A stretch of 64,000 bases of DNA from MPNP01 sp965116235 (GCA_965116235.1 OZ220496.1:2046001-2110000), one strand, 5' to 3'; positions 17,152 through 26,745 are shown, counted from the first letter of the stretch. Made by a program: numbers and translations. Notes: a model not told the origin generated them from the sequence alone.

Positions 17152-18516
17152 ATGTTAGGATCTGATTCTCCGATCAGGCATCTGGTCGGACTGTTATTTG
17201 TCGTGGTGGGTGCTCTGGGACCGGTTGCAGGAGCCCATGCCGTCACCTACGCGGCTGTTGTCATGGATGCCCGAAACGGCAAGGTGTTGCATTCGACGAG
17301 GGCCAGTACAATCCTCCAGCCCGCATCTCTTACCAAGATGATGACCCTCTACGTGACCTTTGAAGCGGTAGAGAACGGCGAAATATCCTTGGATACACGG
17401 GTCAAGATATCGGCCAATGCAGCGCGGGAAGTGCCGTCCAAAATGCACTACAAGGCCGGCTCCCAAGTCAAGTTGAGATACCTGATAAGGGCAGCGGCGT
17501 TGCGTTCAGCCAATGATGCGGCAACGGCGATTGCCGAGGCAATCGAGGGGAGTGAAAGGGCATTCACCGCTCGGATGAACAGAACAGCCAAGCTTATGGG
17601 GATGAAAAACACCAACTTCGTCAACGCCCATGGCTTGACCGAAAAGGGGCACTACTCGACGGCTCTCGACATGTCAATCCTGGGTCGGCATGTGATTTAC
17701 GACTACCCAGACTATTTTCATCTGTTCTCAAAGATCAAGATGACAGCCAGTGGAAGAGATATTTACAATACAAATCGTCGATTTCTGCAAAGTTATGGCG
17801 GCTCGGACGGGATCAAGACCGGTTTCACCAATAAATCGGGATACAATCTGGTCGCCACGGCGCGACGCGGAAACACGCGGATCATCACGACAGTTTTTGG
17901 TGGTCGTACGGCGGCCACGCGCAATGCAGAAGTCGCTAAATTAATGGACATCGGATTCAGGAAGGCATCGACCAGTGCCAAGCTGGTCAAGCCCAAGAGA
18001 CCGCCTTACGGTCAATATGTCCTGAATGGCAAGGCGCTGGCCGAAATGGGGGCCCCTTTATTGCGACCTGAACCTGATGTCCCGCCGCCTGAAGAAGTCG
18101 TCAGCGTGGAACATGCCGAAACCATCTTTGAGGACGTGCTTGACGATGCGTCCCCATTGGTAGCCGAGTATGGAGACACACAGGAACCGATTTCCAAAGA
18201 GGATGAGACCGCTGGGCTGTTGAAGCCCATACCGAATCGTCCGATGGAACTCACGGCACTGCATGGATTGGCGGACTTGAGTCGAAATGCCGGAGTCAAT
18301 CTGGGTCTGTTCTGGTCCACTCAGCACGCCAATACCAAGTCGAAAAGGCTGGAATTCATGGCACCCCAAGAACTGCTATCCGCCAAAAAGCAGATCGTGA
18401 AACTTGCCAACGGGTTTGAACTTCAGTACATCTGGATGACTGCGGCCGAGGCGAACAAGGTTTGTGAAACGATGAAGCACCGGGACGTGGAGTGCGAAGT
18501 GCTGGTTTTTCACTAG
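17152..18516 (+). CDS. D-alanyl-D-alanine carboxypeptidase (S11) with C-terminal SPOR domain
   Basis: 454 residues with a signal peptide ending near GPVAGAHA. The active-site triad of class A low-mass PBPs is present: SLTK (nucleophile serine, residue ~63), SAND and KTGFTNKSG. The enzyme trims the terminal D-alanine of peptidoglycan stem peptides in the periplasm. After residue ~300 comes an acidic proline-rich linker and, in the last ~75 residues, a SPOR-type domain (ANGFELQYIWMTAAEANKVC) expected to bind denuded glycan at the division site. Its stop overlaps that of convergent yejF by four bases. Confidence 0.9.
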   Translation: MLGSDSPIRHLVGLLFVVVGALGPVAGAHAVTYAAVVMDARNGKVLHSTRASTILQPASLTKMMTLYVTFEAVENGEISLDTRVKISANAAREVPSKMHYKAGSQVKLRYLIRAAALRSANDAATAIAEAIEGSERAFTARMNRTAKLMGMKNTNFVNAHGLTEKGHYSTALDMSILGRHVIYDYPDYFHLFSKIKMTASGRDIYNTNRRFLQSYGGSDGIKTGFTNKSGYNLVATARRGNTRIITTVFGGRTAATRNAEVAKLMDIGFRKASTSAKLVKPKRPPYGQYVLNGKALAEMGAPLLRPEPDVPPPEEVVSVEHAETIFEDVLDDASPLVAEYGDTQEPISKEDETAGLLKPIPNRPMELTALHGLADLSRNAGVNLGLFWSTQHANTKSKRLEFMAPQELLSAKKQIVKLANGFELQYIWMTAAEANKVCETMKHRDVECEVLVFH

Positions 18517-20102
18517 TTCTGATAGGCAGCCCTCAGCAGTCTTTTTGTATAATCCGTCTGCGGCCGGTCAAAGACCTCATCCGTTGGACCTCTTTCGATG
18601 ACGTTGCCCCGATACATCACCAGAATGTTGTGGGATAGTGCCTTGATCATCCGGAGATCATGGCTGATGAAGAGATAGGTCAGCCTATAGTCCTTTTGCA
18701 ACTTGAGCAGCAATTCGACAATTTGAGCCTGTACCGTACGGTCCAAGGCTGATGTAGGCTCATCGAGCACAACAAGTTCGGGTCGAAGAACCATGGAACG
18801 CGCAATCGCGATCCGCTGTCTCTGTCCCCCGGAAAATTCATGGGGGTAACGTTCGAGCATGTCTTCCGACAGGCCCACTTCCTTGAGCATGTTGAGGGTT
18901 CGGTCCTTGCGTTCCCGTGCCGAAATCGATTGATGGACGCGCAGGCCTTCCGAAACGATTTGTTCGACGGTCATGCGGGGTGACAGTGATCCGTAGGGAT
19001 CTTGAAAGACAATCTGCATGCGTCGCCGAAACTTGCGTATGTGGTCGCTTGGGAGCTGATCAAGACGATCGCGATCAACTGCAATGGCCCCTTCAGAAGT
19101 GATGAGTCTCAAAATGGCCAGCGCTATGGTCGTCTTGCCCGAGCCGGATTCGCCAACAATCCCCAATGTCTCGCCCCTGTTGACGGAAAAGGTGGCCTCG
19201 TTGACAGCCTTGACGTGGTCGACCGTGCGTCGCAGAAAGCCCCTTTTGATTGGAAACCAGACCTTCAGCTTCATGACGTCCAGCAAGACCTCAGGTTTCT
19301 CTTCCCGGGCCGCAACATTTCCCTTCGGCTCGGCTGCCAGCAGGGCTTGAGTATAGGGATGCTTGGGACGGGAAAAAATCTGCTTTTGGGGTGCATCCTC
19401 AACGATCTCTCCGTCTTTCATCACCAGCACCCGGTCTGCAATGCCGCGGACAATGTTCAGGTCGTGAGTGATAAATAGAAGTCCCATGCCGGTGGTTTCC
19501 TTGAGCTCGGTGAGAAGATCAAGGATTTGAGCCTGGATCGTAACGTCAAGAGCCGTGGTGGGTTCATCGGCGATAAGAAGGGAAGGATTGTTGGCCAGAG
19601 CCATGGCAATCATGATCCGCTGCCTTTGACCGCCAGAAAACAGGTGAGGGTAACATTCCAGGCGTGACTCAGGGTTGTCTATGCCTGTTTGTTCCAGCAG
19701 CTCAATGATGCGCTCGCGGGCTTTTGTCCCATGAAGGCCCTGGTGAATCCTGAGACTTTCTCCAATTTGCTTCTCCAGCGTATGCAGGGGATTGAGAGAG
19801 GTCATGGGTTCCTGAAAGATGAAGCTGATGCGATTGCCCCGGATCTTTTGCAGCGTTTCAAACGAAGCGTTGTCGAGTTCGATTCCCTCAAATCGAACCG
19901 AGCCGCGGACATGAGCGCTTTCGGGCAGCAACTTGACGGTCGACAGGGCCGAAACGGACTTGCCGGAACCTGATTCTCCAACGATGGCAACAGTCTCCCT
20001 ACGGGCTACTTCAAAGGATATGTCCCGGACGGCGTTTACCGTTCGTCCGTCTTGAACAAAGGAAACCGAGAGATTGGCAACTTGGAGAAGAGGATCCATC
20101 AT
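18513..20102 (-). CDS. yejF: Oligopeptide/microcin C-type ABC importer, dual ATPase subunit
   Basis: 529 residues holding two full ABC ATPase domains in tandem. Walker A motifs are GESGSGKSV and GESGSGKTT; signatures are SGGQRQRIMIAMAL and SGGQRQRIAIARSM; Walker B boxes are LLIADEPTT and LVVLDEPTS. A PHLFSGGQ and a YPHEFSGGQ precede the signature helices as in Opp/Dpp-type transporters. The tandem fusion is typical of YejF. It overlaps yejE by four bases, giving the order yejA-yejB-yejE-yejF on the minus strand. It powers import of oligopeptides brought by YejA. Confidence 0.94.
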   Translation of the reverse strand: MMDPLLQVANLSVSFVQDGRTVNAVRDISFEVARRETVAIVGESGSGKSVSALSTVKLLPESAHVRGSVRFEGIELDNASFETLQKIRGNRISFIFQEPMTSLNPLHTLEKQIGESLRIHQGLHGTKARERIIELLEQTGIDNPESRLECYPHLFSGGQRQRIMIAMALANNPSLLIADEPTTALDVTIQAQILDLLTELKETTGMGLLFITHDLNIVRGIADRVLVMKDGEIVEDAPQKQIFSRPKHPYTQALLAAEPKGNVAAREEKPEVLLDVMKLKVWFPIKRGFLRRTVDHVKAVNEATFSVNRGETLGIVGESGSGKTTIALAILRLITSEGAIAVDRDRLDQLPSDHIRKFRRRMQIVFQDPYGSLSPRMTVEQIVSEGLRVHQSISARERKDRTLNMLKEVGLSEDMLERYPHEFSGGQRQRIAIARSMVLRPELVVLDEPTSALDRTVQAQIVELLLKLQKDYRLTYLFISHDLRMIKALSHNILVMYRGNVIERGPTDEVFDRPQTDYTKRLLRAAYQN

Positions 20103-21208
20103 CGAAACGTTTTTCGCGGGTCAAAGGCGTCTCGTATGCCTTCGAAGATGAAGACCAGAAGAGAAAGCAGAATGGCAAAAACGGCAAAAGCCGTGAAACC
20201 CAGCCAAGGGGCCTGAAGGTTTTGCTTGGCTTGCAAAGTCAGCTGGCCCAGTGATGGCGCTGAAGAGGGCAGGCCAAAGCCGAGGAAATCCAGCGCGGCC
20301 AGAGAGCCAATCGTGCCGGTGATCACGAAGGGAAGGAGTGTAACAGAGGCAATCATGGCGTTGGGGAGGAGGTGGCGAACCATAATGACAGAATTGGATA
20401 CTCCCAAGGCTTTGGCTGCCCGTACGTATTCAAAATTGCGAACCCGGAGACTTTCGGCTCGAACAACCCCGACCAGCGCAGTCCAGCCAAATAGCGTCAT
20501 GAGAATGACGAGCAGCCAGAAGTTCATTTGCCAGATGGCAGCGACTATGATGATGATGTAGAGTGAGGGTGTGGCTCCCCACAGTTCGATCAGGCGCTGG
20601 AAAAAGAGGTCGACCAGTCCCCCGAAATAGCCCTGAACGGCACCGGCAAATACACCGATGACGGTACACAAGAGTGTAACCACTCCTGTAAACAAAACCG
20701 ACAGCCTGACCCCATAAATGACTCGGGCCAACACGTCTCGAGCCGTGTCATCCGTCCCCAGCCAATGTTCGGAATCAGGGGCTGAAGGGGCGGGCTTGCC
20801 CAAATCATCAACGGTATCATAAGCGAAGGGGATCAAGGGCCAGATCATCCATCCGCGATAGATGGGTTCACCGTCAACAAAGCCGTCCTCGGCATCCGCC
20901 AGAATGGATGCGGGTTCATAGACACAGTCGAGAATGCCGCCTGTTCGAATCAGGCATTGAACCTCAATATCCCGATACACGGCTTCGGTCTTGTATTCGC
21001 CGCCAAAATCTTCTTCGGCATGAAAATTAAAAATGGGAAAATAATGTTCTCCCCGATAATGGACCAGCAGCGGCTTGTCGTTCGCAATGAATTCGGCACA
21101 AAGGGAGAGGGCAAACAGGACGGAAAACACGATCAGGGACCCGAAGGCTCGCCGATTGGATCGGAAGTTTTGGATGCGCCTGCGGTTCAGGGCTGAAATT
21201 TTCATCAA
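20099..21208 (-). CDS. yejE: Peptide ABC transporter permease
   Basis: 369 residues. A short cytoplasmic start and first helix (FGSLIVFSVLFALSLCAEFIAN) are followed by a large periplasmic loop of about 110 residues, then GTDDTARDVLARVIYGVRLS, the usual OppC-type entry. Further helices carry the permease EAA-like loop RAAKALGVSNSVIMVRHLLP. It overlaps yejB and yejF by four bases each. It forms the inner-membrane channel with YejB. Confidence 0.94.
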   Translation of the reverse strand: MMKISALNRRRIQNFRSNRRAFGSLIVFSVLFALSLCAEFIANDKPLLVHYRGEHYFPIFNFHAEEDFGGEYKTEAVYRDIEVQCLIRTGGILDCVYEPASILADAEDGFVDGEPIYRGWMIWPLIPFAYDTVDDLGKPAPSAPDSEHWLGTDDTARDVLARVIYGVRLSVLFTGVVTLLCTVIGVFAGAVQGYFGGLVDLFFQRLIELWGATPSLYIIIIVAAIWQMNFWLLVILMTLFGWTALVGVVRAESLRVRNFEYVRAAKALGVSNSVIMVRHLLPNAMIASVTLLPFVITGTIGSLAALDFLGFGLPSSAPSLGQLTLQAKQNLQAPWLGFTAFAVFAILLSLLVFIFEGIRDAFDPRKTFR

Positions 21209-22293
21209 CCCTCCCGCGTTTCAAAATCGATCCGAGGGTCAATCCAGACATACATCAGATCCGAAAGGATGCCGACGACAAGCCCCAGAAGCCCAAAGAC
21301 AAAAAGAGTTCCGAAGATGACCGGATAGTCCCGTGCCACGGCGGCCTCAAAGCCCAATCGGCCAAGACCGTCAAGCGAGAATATGGTTTCAATGATCAGG
21401 GAGCCGCTGAAGAATACCGCAACAAAAATGGCCGGAAATCCAGAAATGACGATCAACATGGCATTGCGGAAAATATGCCCATACAACACTCTCGTTTCCG
21501 TTAACCCCTTTGCTCGGGCCGTAATGACATACTGCTTGTTGATTTCTTCGAGAAAGGTGTTCTTGGTCAGAAGTGTCAGGGTGGCAAAGGCCGAGATGGT
21601 GGTGGCAATGATCGGCAGGCAGATGTGCCAGAAATAGTCTGCGATCTTGCCGAGAAGGCTCAAGTCGGCGAAATTGTCCGATACCAGCCCCCGCAAGGGA
21701 AATATCTTGAGATACGACCCGCCGGCAAACAGCACGAGAAGCAGGATGGCAAACAGGAAGCCGGGAATGGCGTAGCCAACGATGATTGCTCCGGAAGTCC
21801 AGGTATCAAATTTGCCGCCATCCTTGACGGCCTTTCGAATGCCCAAGGGAATGGAAACCCAGTAGGCGATCAATGTAGACCAGAGTCCGAGCGAGATCGA
21901 TACGGGCATTTTTTCAAGAACCAGATCAATCACGCTGATTGAACGAAAGTAACTCTCGCCAAAGTCCAGTCGCATGTAATCCCACATCATGTTCAGAAAG
22001 CGCTCGAGCGGGGGCTTGTCAAAGCCAAACTGAACCTCAAGCTCCTTGATAAATTCCTCGGGCAGTCCTGTTGCCCCAAGGTAACGCTCATCACTCAGAC
22101 CCTGTCCCTGGTTAGACATGTCGGCGCCTGTTCCGGCAATGTTGGCGAACACATCGCCTTCACCTTCCATTTGAGCTATGATTTGCTCAATGGGCCCCCC
22201 GGGCACGAACTGCACCAAGGTGAAATTGATGATCATGATGCCGAGGAGCGTCGGCAGGACGAGAGCCAGCCTTCGAAGGATGTAGGCACCCAT
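21205..22293 (-). CDS. yejB: Peptide ABC transporter permease
   Basis: 362 residues opening MGAYILRRLALVLPTLLGIM, the classic OppB/DppB first helix, and NFTLVQFVPGGPIEQ. A periplasmic insertion of about 70 residues follows. The EAA loop is NKQYVITARAKGLTETRVLYGHIFRN (quoted here in part as ITARAKGL). The C-terminus ends LMYVWIDPRIDFETREG, as in YejB. It starts nine bases downstream of the yejA stop. Confidence 0.94.
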   Translation of the reverse strand: MGAYILRRLALVLPTLLGIMIINFTLVQFVPGGPIEQIIAQMEGEGDVFANIAGTGADMSNQGQGLSDERYLGATGLPEEFIKELEVQFGFDKPPLERFLNMMWDYMRLDFGESYFRSISVIDLVLEKMPVSISLGLWSTLIAYWVSIPLGIRKAVKDGGKFDTWTSGAIIVGYAIPGFLFAILLLVLFAGGSYLKIFPLRGLVSDNFADLSLLGKIADYFWHICLPIIATTISAFATLTLLTKNTFLEEINKQYVITARAKGLTETRVLYGHIFRNAMLIVISGFPAIFVAVFFSGSLIIETIFSLDGLGRLGFEAAVARDYPVIFGTLFVFGLLGLVVGILSDLMYVWIDPRIDFETREG

Positions 22294-22302
22294 GGGTCGG
22301 CC

Positions 22303-24174
22303 TTATTGTCTTAGGGCACCCTGTTCAACAAGGTCTTGATGCTTCTCCGGATCAATCCACCAAAAATCCAGATGACCCAGCGAGAAGGGCGGCAGGTTTT
22401 CTGGAAACTCATACATGTCATAGTATGCCACGCGGTGAAACTTGTTGTACCAGTTGAAAACCACAAAGCGGAAATATCGCAACACTCGGTCCAAAGCCCG
22501 AACGCCATTTTCCATTTCATCTTTAGTCTTCGCATCAAGAATATGGGTAATGATCCGATCCACGGCCTCGTTGGCTAGTCCGGAATCATTGAATACCCCA
22601 TCGACATGCTCCGAGCCCAGATACTGCCGCAGTGCCCCTCCGGGCTCGTAGCTGATTGGAAAGTTTGATACGGTCAGGTCAAAATCCTTGTCTTTTTCGC
22701 GTTGCCGAAGTTGAGCCGGATCAATCTTCACGATCGCGGCATCGATACCGAGTGCCACAAGATTTTCAACAAAGGGCTGAATGATTCTTTCAAAAGAGGC
22801 GGTGGCGACCAGAAACTCGACCGTCAGGATCGTTCCATCAGAATTCACCCTCTGACCCCTTTCGTTGACAATCCATCCCGCTTCATCGAGCAGATTCGAA
22901 GCCAATTTCAGGTTGCGCCTGTCAAGTCGCCGATCGGGGCTAGATCGCGGCGAAGTGATCGGCGGTTCGGTAAATATTGCTGCGGGCAACATTTCTCGAA
23001 GTGGTTCCAGCACCGACAATTCGCCTTCGGTAGGAAGTCCGGCGGCCTTGAGGTGACTGTTTTCCCAGAACGCGTTCAGGCGGTCATATGCGCCATGAAA
23101 CGAGGTGGCATTGGTCCATTCAAAATTGAACATGAGGCCAATCGCTTCGCGCACCCTCATGTCCTGAAACTTTTCCCGGCGCAGATTGAACACCCAACTT
23201 TGTCCATTGGACAGGGAACCGTCTGGCAGCAGTCTTTGCACGACCCAGCCGTTCTCGACCGCCTTGAAATCATATTTAGTGGCCCAGTTTTTCGCGATGT
23301 ACTCAACATTGAACGTCGTTTCACCGGCCTTGAAACCCTCGAACGCTGCCTCCTGATCTGCAAAGTATTCAAGCCGAATGCGATCATAGTTGGCATGACC
23401 CAACATTGCAGGAACATGCCAGCCCCAGTAATCAGGATTGCGCCTGTAAACCAATCGCTTGTTGATCTCGAGTTCGTCCAGAACGTATGGCCCTGAGCCT
23501 ATTGCCGGTTCGAGTCGCGATTCGTCCAACACAGCCCCGGAAGCATCAAACCAGGCTTTTGAAAAGACCGGAAATGATCCTACGAGAGCAATATCATCCC
23601 GGGGGGATCGGTCTTTGGTATTGAAGGTGAACTTGATCGTGTAAGTATCAACGATTTCCGCTGACTTGACCGCTTTGCCCAATTCCACTCTATATGAGGA
23701 CAGCCCTTCGCTCAGAAAAAGTTCGTAACTGAACAGCACGTCCTCAGTCGTCAGGGGTGATCCGTCCGAGAACCGTGCTTCCGGACGCAGATGAAAAATG
23801 ACCCAGTTTCGATCTTTCGGGTATTCAAGCGTTTCAGCCAGCAATCCATAATAGGAACTGACTTCGTCGGCATTGCCAGTGAGCAGAGATTCAAAGAAAA
23901 TTGAAGATAGCCCCCCTGAATTGCCTTTGCGGCTGTACGGATTCATGGAATCGAATGTTCCATAAGTGGCAATCGAAAACTCACCACCGATATGCGCTTC
24001 AGGATTGACATAGTCAAAATGCTGGAAGTTCGCTCCGTACTTCAGTTCACCAAACTTGGAAATGCCATGAGACGGCATGATCTCTTCGGCTGATGAAGGT
24101 ATGCCTGTTGCCATAACGCAAAATGCGGCCGCAACTTGATGGGAAAAAAGCTTTATGAATGTTCTGAAGCGCAA
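22303..24174 (-). CDS. yejA: Peptide ABC transporter periplasmic substrate-binding protein
   Basis: About 623 residues from TTG 24174, chosen because GGAAAGGAC lies just upstream and it gives a clean signal peptide (LRFRTFIKLFSHQVAAAFCV, cleaved near SSAEE). An earlier TTG at 24207 is possible. The mature protein is family 5 (PF00496): HGISKFGELKYGANFQHFDY, GKVEF-type domain boundaries and the YejA signature MFNFEWTNATSFHGAYDRLN followed by YFENS-like AFWENSHLKAAGLP. YejA binds oligopeptides and, in enterics, microcin C. It is the first gene of yejABEF. Confidence 0.92.
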   Translation of the reverse strand: MRFRTFIKLFSHQVAAAFCVMATGIPSSAEEIMPSHGISKFGELKYGANFQHFDYVNPEAHIGGEFSIATYGTFDSMNPYSRKGNSGGLSSIFFESLLTGNADEVSSYYGLLAETLEYPKDRNWVIFHLRPEARFSDGSPLTTEDVLFSYELFLSEGLSSYRVELGKAVKSAEIVDTYTIKFTFNTKDRSPRDDIALVGSFPVFSKAWFDASGAVLDESRLEPAIGSGPYVLDELEINKRLVYRRNPDYWGWHVPAMLGHANYDRIRLEYFADQEAAFEGFKAGETTFNVEYIAKNWATKYDFKAVENGWVVQRLLPDGSLSNGQSWVFNLRREKFQDMRVREAIGLMFNFEWTNATSFHGAYDRLNAFWENSHLKAAGLPTEGELSVLEPLREMLPAAIFTEPPITSPRSSPDRRLDRRNLKLASNLLDEAGWIVNERGQRVNSDGTILTVEFLVATASFERIIQPFVENLVALGIDAAIVKIDPAQLRQREKDKDFDLTVSNFPISYEPGGALRQYLGSEHVDGVFNDSGLANEAVDRIITHILDAKTKDEMENGVRALDRVLRYFRFVVFNWYNKFHRVAYYDMYEFPENLPPFSLGHLDFWWIDPEKHQDLVEQGALRQ

Positions 24175-24207
24175 GACCTTGTCCTTTCCGTAGTAAACTC
24201 CATGCAA

Positions 24208-24756
24208 AATCGGCCAATGCCATTGGAGCCAACATTAGTTTTGTTCTGTGAAACTTGCCAGTCAATTTGACGTGAATTGTCAATATGAGCACATGAAACT
24301 GCCAGGCAGGGATATTGTCAACTGAGCTTGATTGACATCTGGAACAGATCATTCAAGATCGAGCAGGCTACACGTGGCACTATGAGACTGAGTGACATGA
24401 AAGTGTCTGCCGTATCAAACACAAAACGTGTTTATGAAGGTAAGTTGATAGAGCCATTTTCAACTATGCGGTCGTTAGTCGACTTGGTTGTGGTCTTCCC
24501 TGTCAAGTCCTTGTCGCAGAAGATGGGTTGGATTGGACCGTTGTTTCAAAATGGAACCTCATTGTGAACAAGGCATAAATCAAAGTTTCTGAGGTCGCTC
24601 CAGCAAGGTCTTGCCTTGATAAGACTTCCACCGAGCAAGAATTATCCTGTCATTTTTCCCTATAAAGTCCAAAAAATATAATCTAAAACTAAAAATTAAC
24701 AAAATATGGTTGAAAACGCTTTTTCATAAACATATTGCGATCTTTGTAGGTAGAAT
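24208..24756. other. Intergenic region with left arm of a repeat and AT-rich promoter zone
   Basis: About 550 bases without a supported gene; a 79-residue frame at 24328-24567 has no family and overlaps the repeat. The stretch 24441-24640 is the left arm of the inverted repeat that brackets the Rlo genes. From about 24650 to 24750 the DNA is strongly AT-rich and likely holds the promoter of the cassette. Confidence 0.5.
24441..24640 (+). repeat. Left arm of inverted repeat bracketing the RloA/RloB genes
   Basis: The segment 24596-24632 matches the complement of 26561-26597 at 31 of 37 positions; both include AGCAAGGTCTTGC and ACTTCCA. Outward of this core the similarity continues more weakly (CAAGGCATA, TTTCTG, GGGTTGGA, ATGCGGTCG in the same order) to about 24441. 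Most differences in the part checked are transitions. Compared by eye, so the outer edge is approximate. Confidence 0.75.
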
Positions 24757-25962
24757 ATGATTTATAGGATTGAAATTGAGAACTTCTACTCCGTGCACGA
24801 GCGGCAGGTCATCGACCTGACGGTCGGCAAGAAGGTTCCCGATAAACCGGGACGTCTGGTCCGGATCCATGACTGCTCGGATGAAAGAGCACCGCGGGTT
24901 GTCGCGCTCTACGGGGCAAACGCATCTGGAAAGTCCACCGTGTTGCGAGCGATAGCGTTTCTGAAATGGTTCGTTCAATACAGCTTCGAAAATAGTCCAT
25001 TTGGGGATTTGCCTTATAGAAAATTCGAGACACAAGAGAAAATCAACACGCCGACCATTCTCTCAGTTACGCTCGCAGGGCGTGAAGACCCTCTCACGGA
25101 TGGAGAATCTCCGACTTGTCCCTATGTCTATAAGCTTGAACTCTCGCCTAGAGGTAATGATCGGGTGTTAAGCGAAAGCCTGCACTATCGACCGTGCGGA
25201 GCTTCCCGTCTCGTCAGGATCTTTGAGCGGGATTCCACGGGAGACGTGAAGGTGGCTCCTGTATTGGAACTGGGGCGGGAGTTATCTGTTCTGAAGAGGA
25301 TCTTGCGTGATAACGCAAGCGTCATTGCAACCTTGGCCCAACTGAACAACAAACTTGCATTGGCCTTCTGGCGAGCTGCTGTTACGGTTGACACAAACAT
25401 TTTACTATCCAAGTTCGAGCTCGATGAGCTCGAATTGCTACGGATGTATGCCAATAATACTGAGTTGCTCAAGGCGCTCAACCATGACATCCAACGCATC
25501 GATTTGGGGGTCGATCAGGTTCATATCCATACAAAGAACGGCAATCCCGTAGCCTATTTCTCTCATGCCGGTCTTGACGGACCAATCCCCTTTTTTTACG
25601 AGAGTCATGGTACGAAGCAATTTTTCCGTATCTACCCGATGCTCCATCAGGCTCTTAAGTCTGGCGGGATCGCCGTGATTGATGAGTTTGACACCACGAT
25701 CCATCCGGCTGTCCTCCCTGAGATACTGCGCTGGTTCTGCGATGTAGACCGAAACCCGCACGGTGCTCAGATATGGATGAGTTGTCATACGGTCTCACTA
25801 CTCGACGGCTTTCTGAAAGAGGAGGTCCTGATTTGCGAGAAGAGAGCAAACGGTGCTACTGAAGTCTATGGTCTAAAGGACATCAAAGGTATCCGTCGGG
25901 ACGAGAACTTCCTACAAAACTATCTCGGCGGGGTTTATGGTGGAGTCCCAAGCATCGGATGA
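24757..25962 (+). CDS. AAA family ATPase of an RloA/AbiLi-type defence pair
   Basis: 401 residues. The N-terminus (MIYRIEIENFYSVHERQVIDL) and Walker A YGANASGKST (residues ~52-61) are those of the OLD/RloA/AbiLi-like AAA_15/AAA_21 ATPases. Walker B AVIDEFDTTIHP lies near residues 304-314 with the catalytic acidic pair, and a switch histidine appears in WMSCHTVSLLD. The next gene overlaps by four bases (ATGA) and encodes an RloB-type protein, the standard partner. Such pairs act as abortive-infection phage defence, with the ATPase as sensor. That role is inferred by family. The cassette is flanked by inverted repeats. Confidence 0.85.
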   Translation: MIYRIEIENFYSVHERQVIDLTVGKKVPDKPGRLVRIHDCSDERAPRVVALYGANASGKSTVLRAIAFLKWFVQYSFENSPFGDLPYRKFETQEKINTPTILSVTLAGREDPLTDGESPTCPYVYKLELSPRGNDRVLSESLHYRPCGASRLVRIFERDSTGDVKVAPVLELGRELSVLKRILRDNASVIATLAQLNNKLALAFWRAAVTVDTNILLSKFELDELELLRMYANNTELLKALNHDIQRIDLGVDQVHIHTKNGNPVAYFSHAGLDGPIPFFYESHGTKQFFRIYPMLHQALKSGGIAVIDEFDTTIHPAVLPEILRWFCDVDRNPHGAQIWMSCHTVSLLDGFLKEEVLICEKRANGATEVYGLKDIKGIRRDENFLQNYLGGVYGGVPSIG

Positions 25963-26552
25963 AGAGAAGGTCACCTGCAATCGAACGGAAGAAACGAATA
26001 TTCCTTGGTTGCGAAGGGGAAAGCGAACAGGGTTACGGCGCATTCTTGCAGAGATTAGCAGATGACGAAGATCTGCCAATTCACTTAGTGATCAGGAATC
26101 TTCAACCTGCTGGCAATCCGATGCTTCTAGCAAAAAACGCGATCCGCCTCTCTGAAAAGGAGAACAGGAAAGCGGAATTAGCTGGCAAGGCCATTATGTT
26201 TGACACAGATCATTCCTTCGAGTTGGAGAAACATGGGTGCAACGAAGTACGAAAAATACTCAGTAGAGGAGGATTCATGACCATATTACAATACCCAGAT
26301 CATGAGGGCTTGCTGTTGCGTCATTTCGCCGGGCATGAACACGACAACCCGCCGAAAGGAAGTTCCATGGACAAATTAAAAACGCTCTGGCCGAACTATC
26401 ACAAGAATATGCCTGCGGCGGCTTTGAAGCGGGATCTTTCTTTAGAGAATGTTATTCGCGCTGCTAAAGTGACGGAAGGTTTGAAATTGCTTCTGGCCAT
26501 GATGGGCCTTGCCCATAAACTCGGGGCTCGCCGGGGTAAACCGGCAAGATGA
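25959..26552 (+). CDS. RloB/AbiLii-type TOPRIM-like effector
   Basis: 197 residues. The RloB signature is RIFLGCEGESEQGYGAFLQ, with acidic residues E19 and E21, and a second acidic motif MFDTDHSFE (D82, D84). Together they fit a TOPRIM-like fold, which points to nuclease or nucleotidyl chemistry. The C-terminal half contains HEGLLLRHFAGHE, also typical of the family. It is translationally coupled to the ATPase gene. In AbiL- and PARIS-like systems the TOPRIM partner is the toxic effector released by the ATPase; applying this here is inference. Length is normal for the family. Confidence 0.83.
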   Translation: MKRRSPAIERKKRIFLGCEGESEQGYGAFLQRLADDEDLPIHLVIRNLQPAGNPMLLAKNAIRLSEKENRKAELAGKAIMFDTDHSFELEKHGCNEVRKILSRGGFMTILQYPDHEGLLLRHFAGHEHDNPPKGSSMDKLKTLWPNYHKNMPAAALKRDLSLENVIRAAKVTEGLKLLLAMMGLAHKLGARRGKPAR

Positions 26553-26745
26553 TTCTTACCCAATGGAAGTGTTCTCAAAGCAAGACCTTGCTCGAGCAAA
26601 TCCAGAAATCTCGGCCTATGCCTTGCTTCACAGTGTAAATCCATCCCGAACAGATAATCAAGTCCAACCCCACTTTTGCGTACTGTTAAGAAGCCGCTGC
26701 CCGAACCGACCTGCGACCGCATTGCTGGAAATAACCTTGGCAAAT
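26550..26745 (-). repeat. Right arm of inverted repeat bracketing the RloA/RloB genes
   Basis: Complement of the left arm (see 24441-24640). The best segment is 26561-26597. The arm begins at the stop of the RloB gene, so cargo and repeat touch. Similar blocks occur in the same order outward: TATGCCTTG, CAGAAA, TCCAACCCC, CGACCGCAT. No open frame with family similarity is encoded in the arm. Confidence 0.72.

Noticed and set aside
24328..24567. 79-residue frame before the Rlo genes
   Set aside because: It overlaps the inverted repeat arm, has no family and is not matched by an equivalent frame in the other arm.
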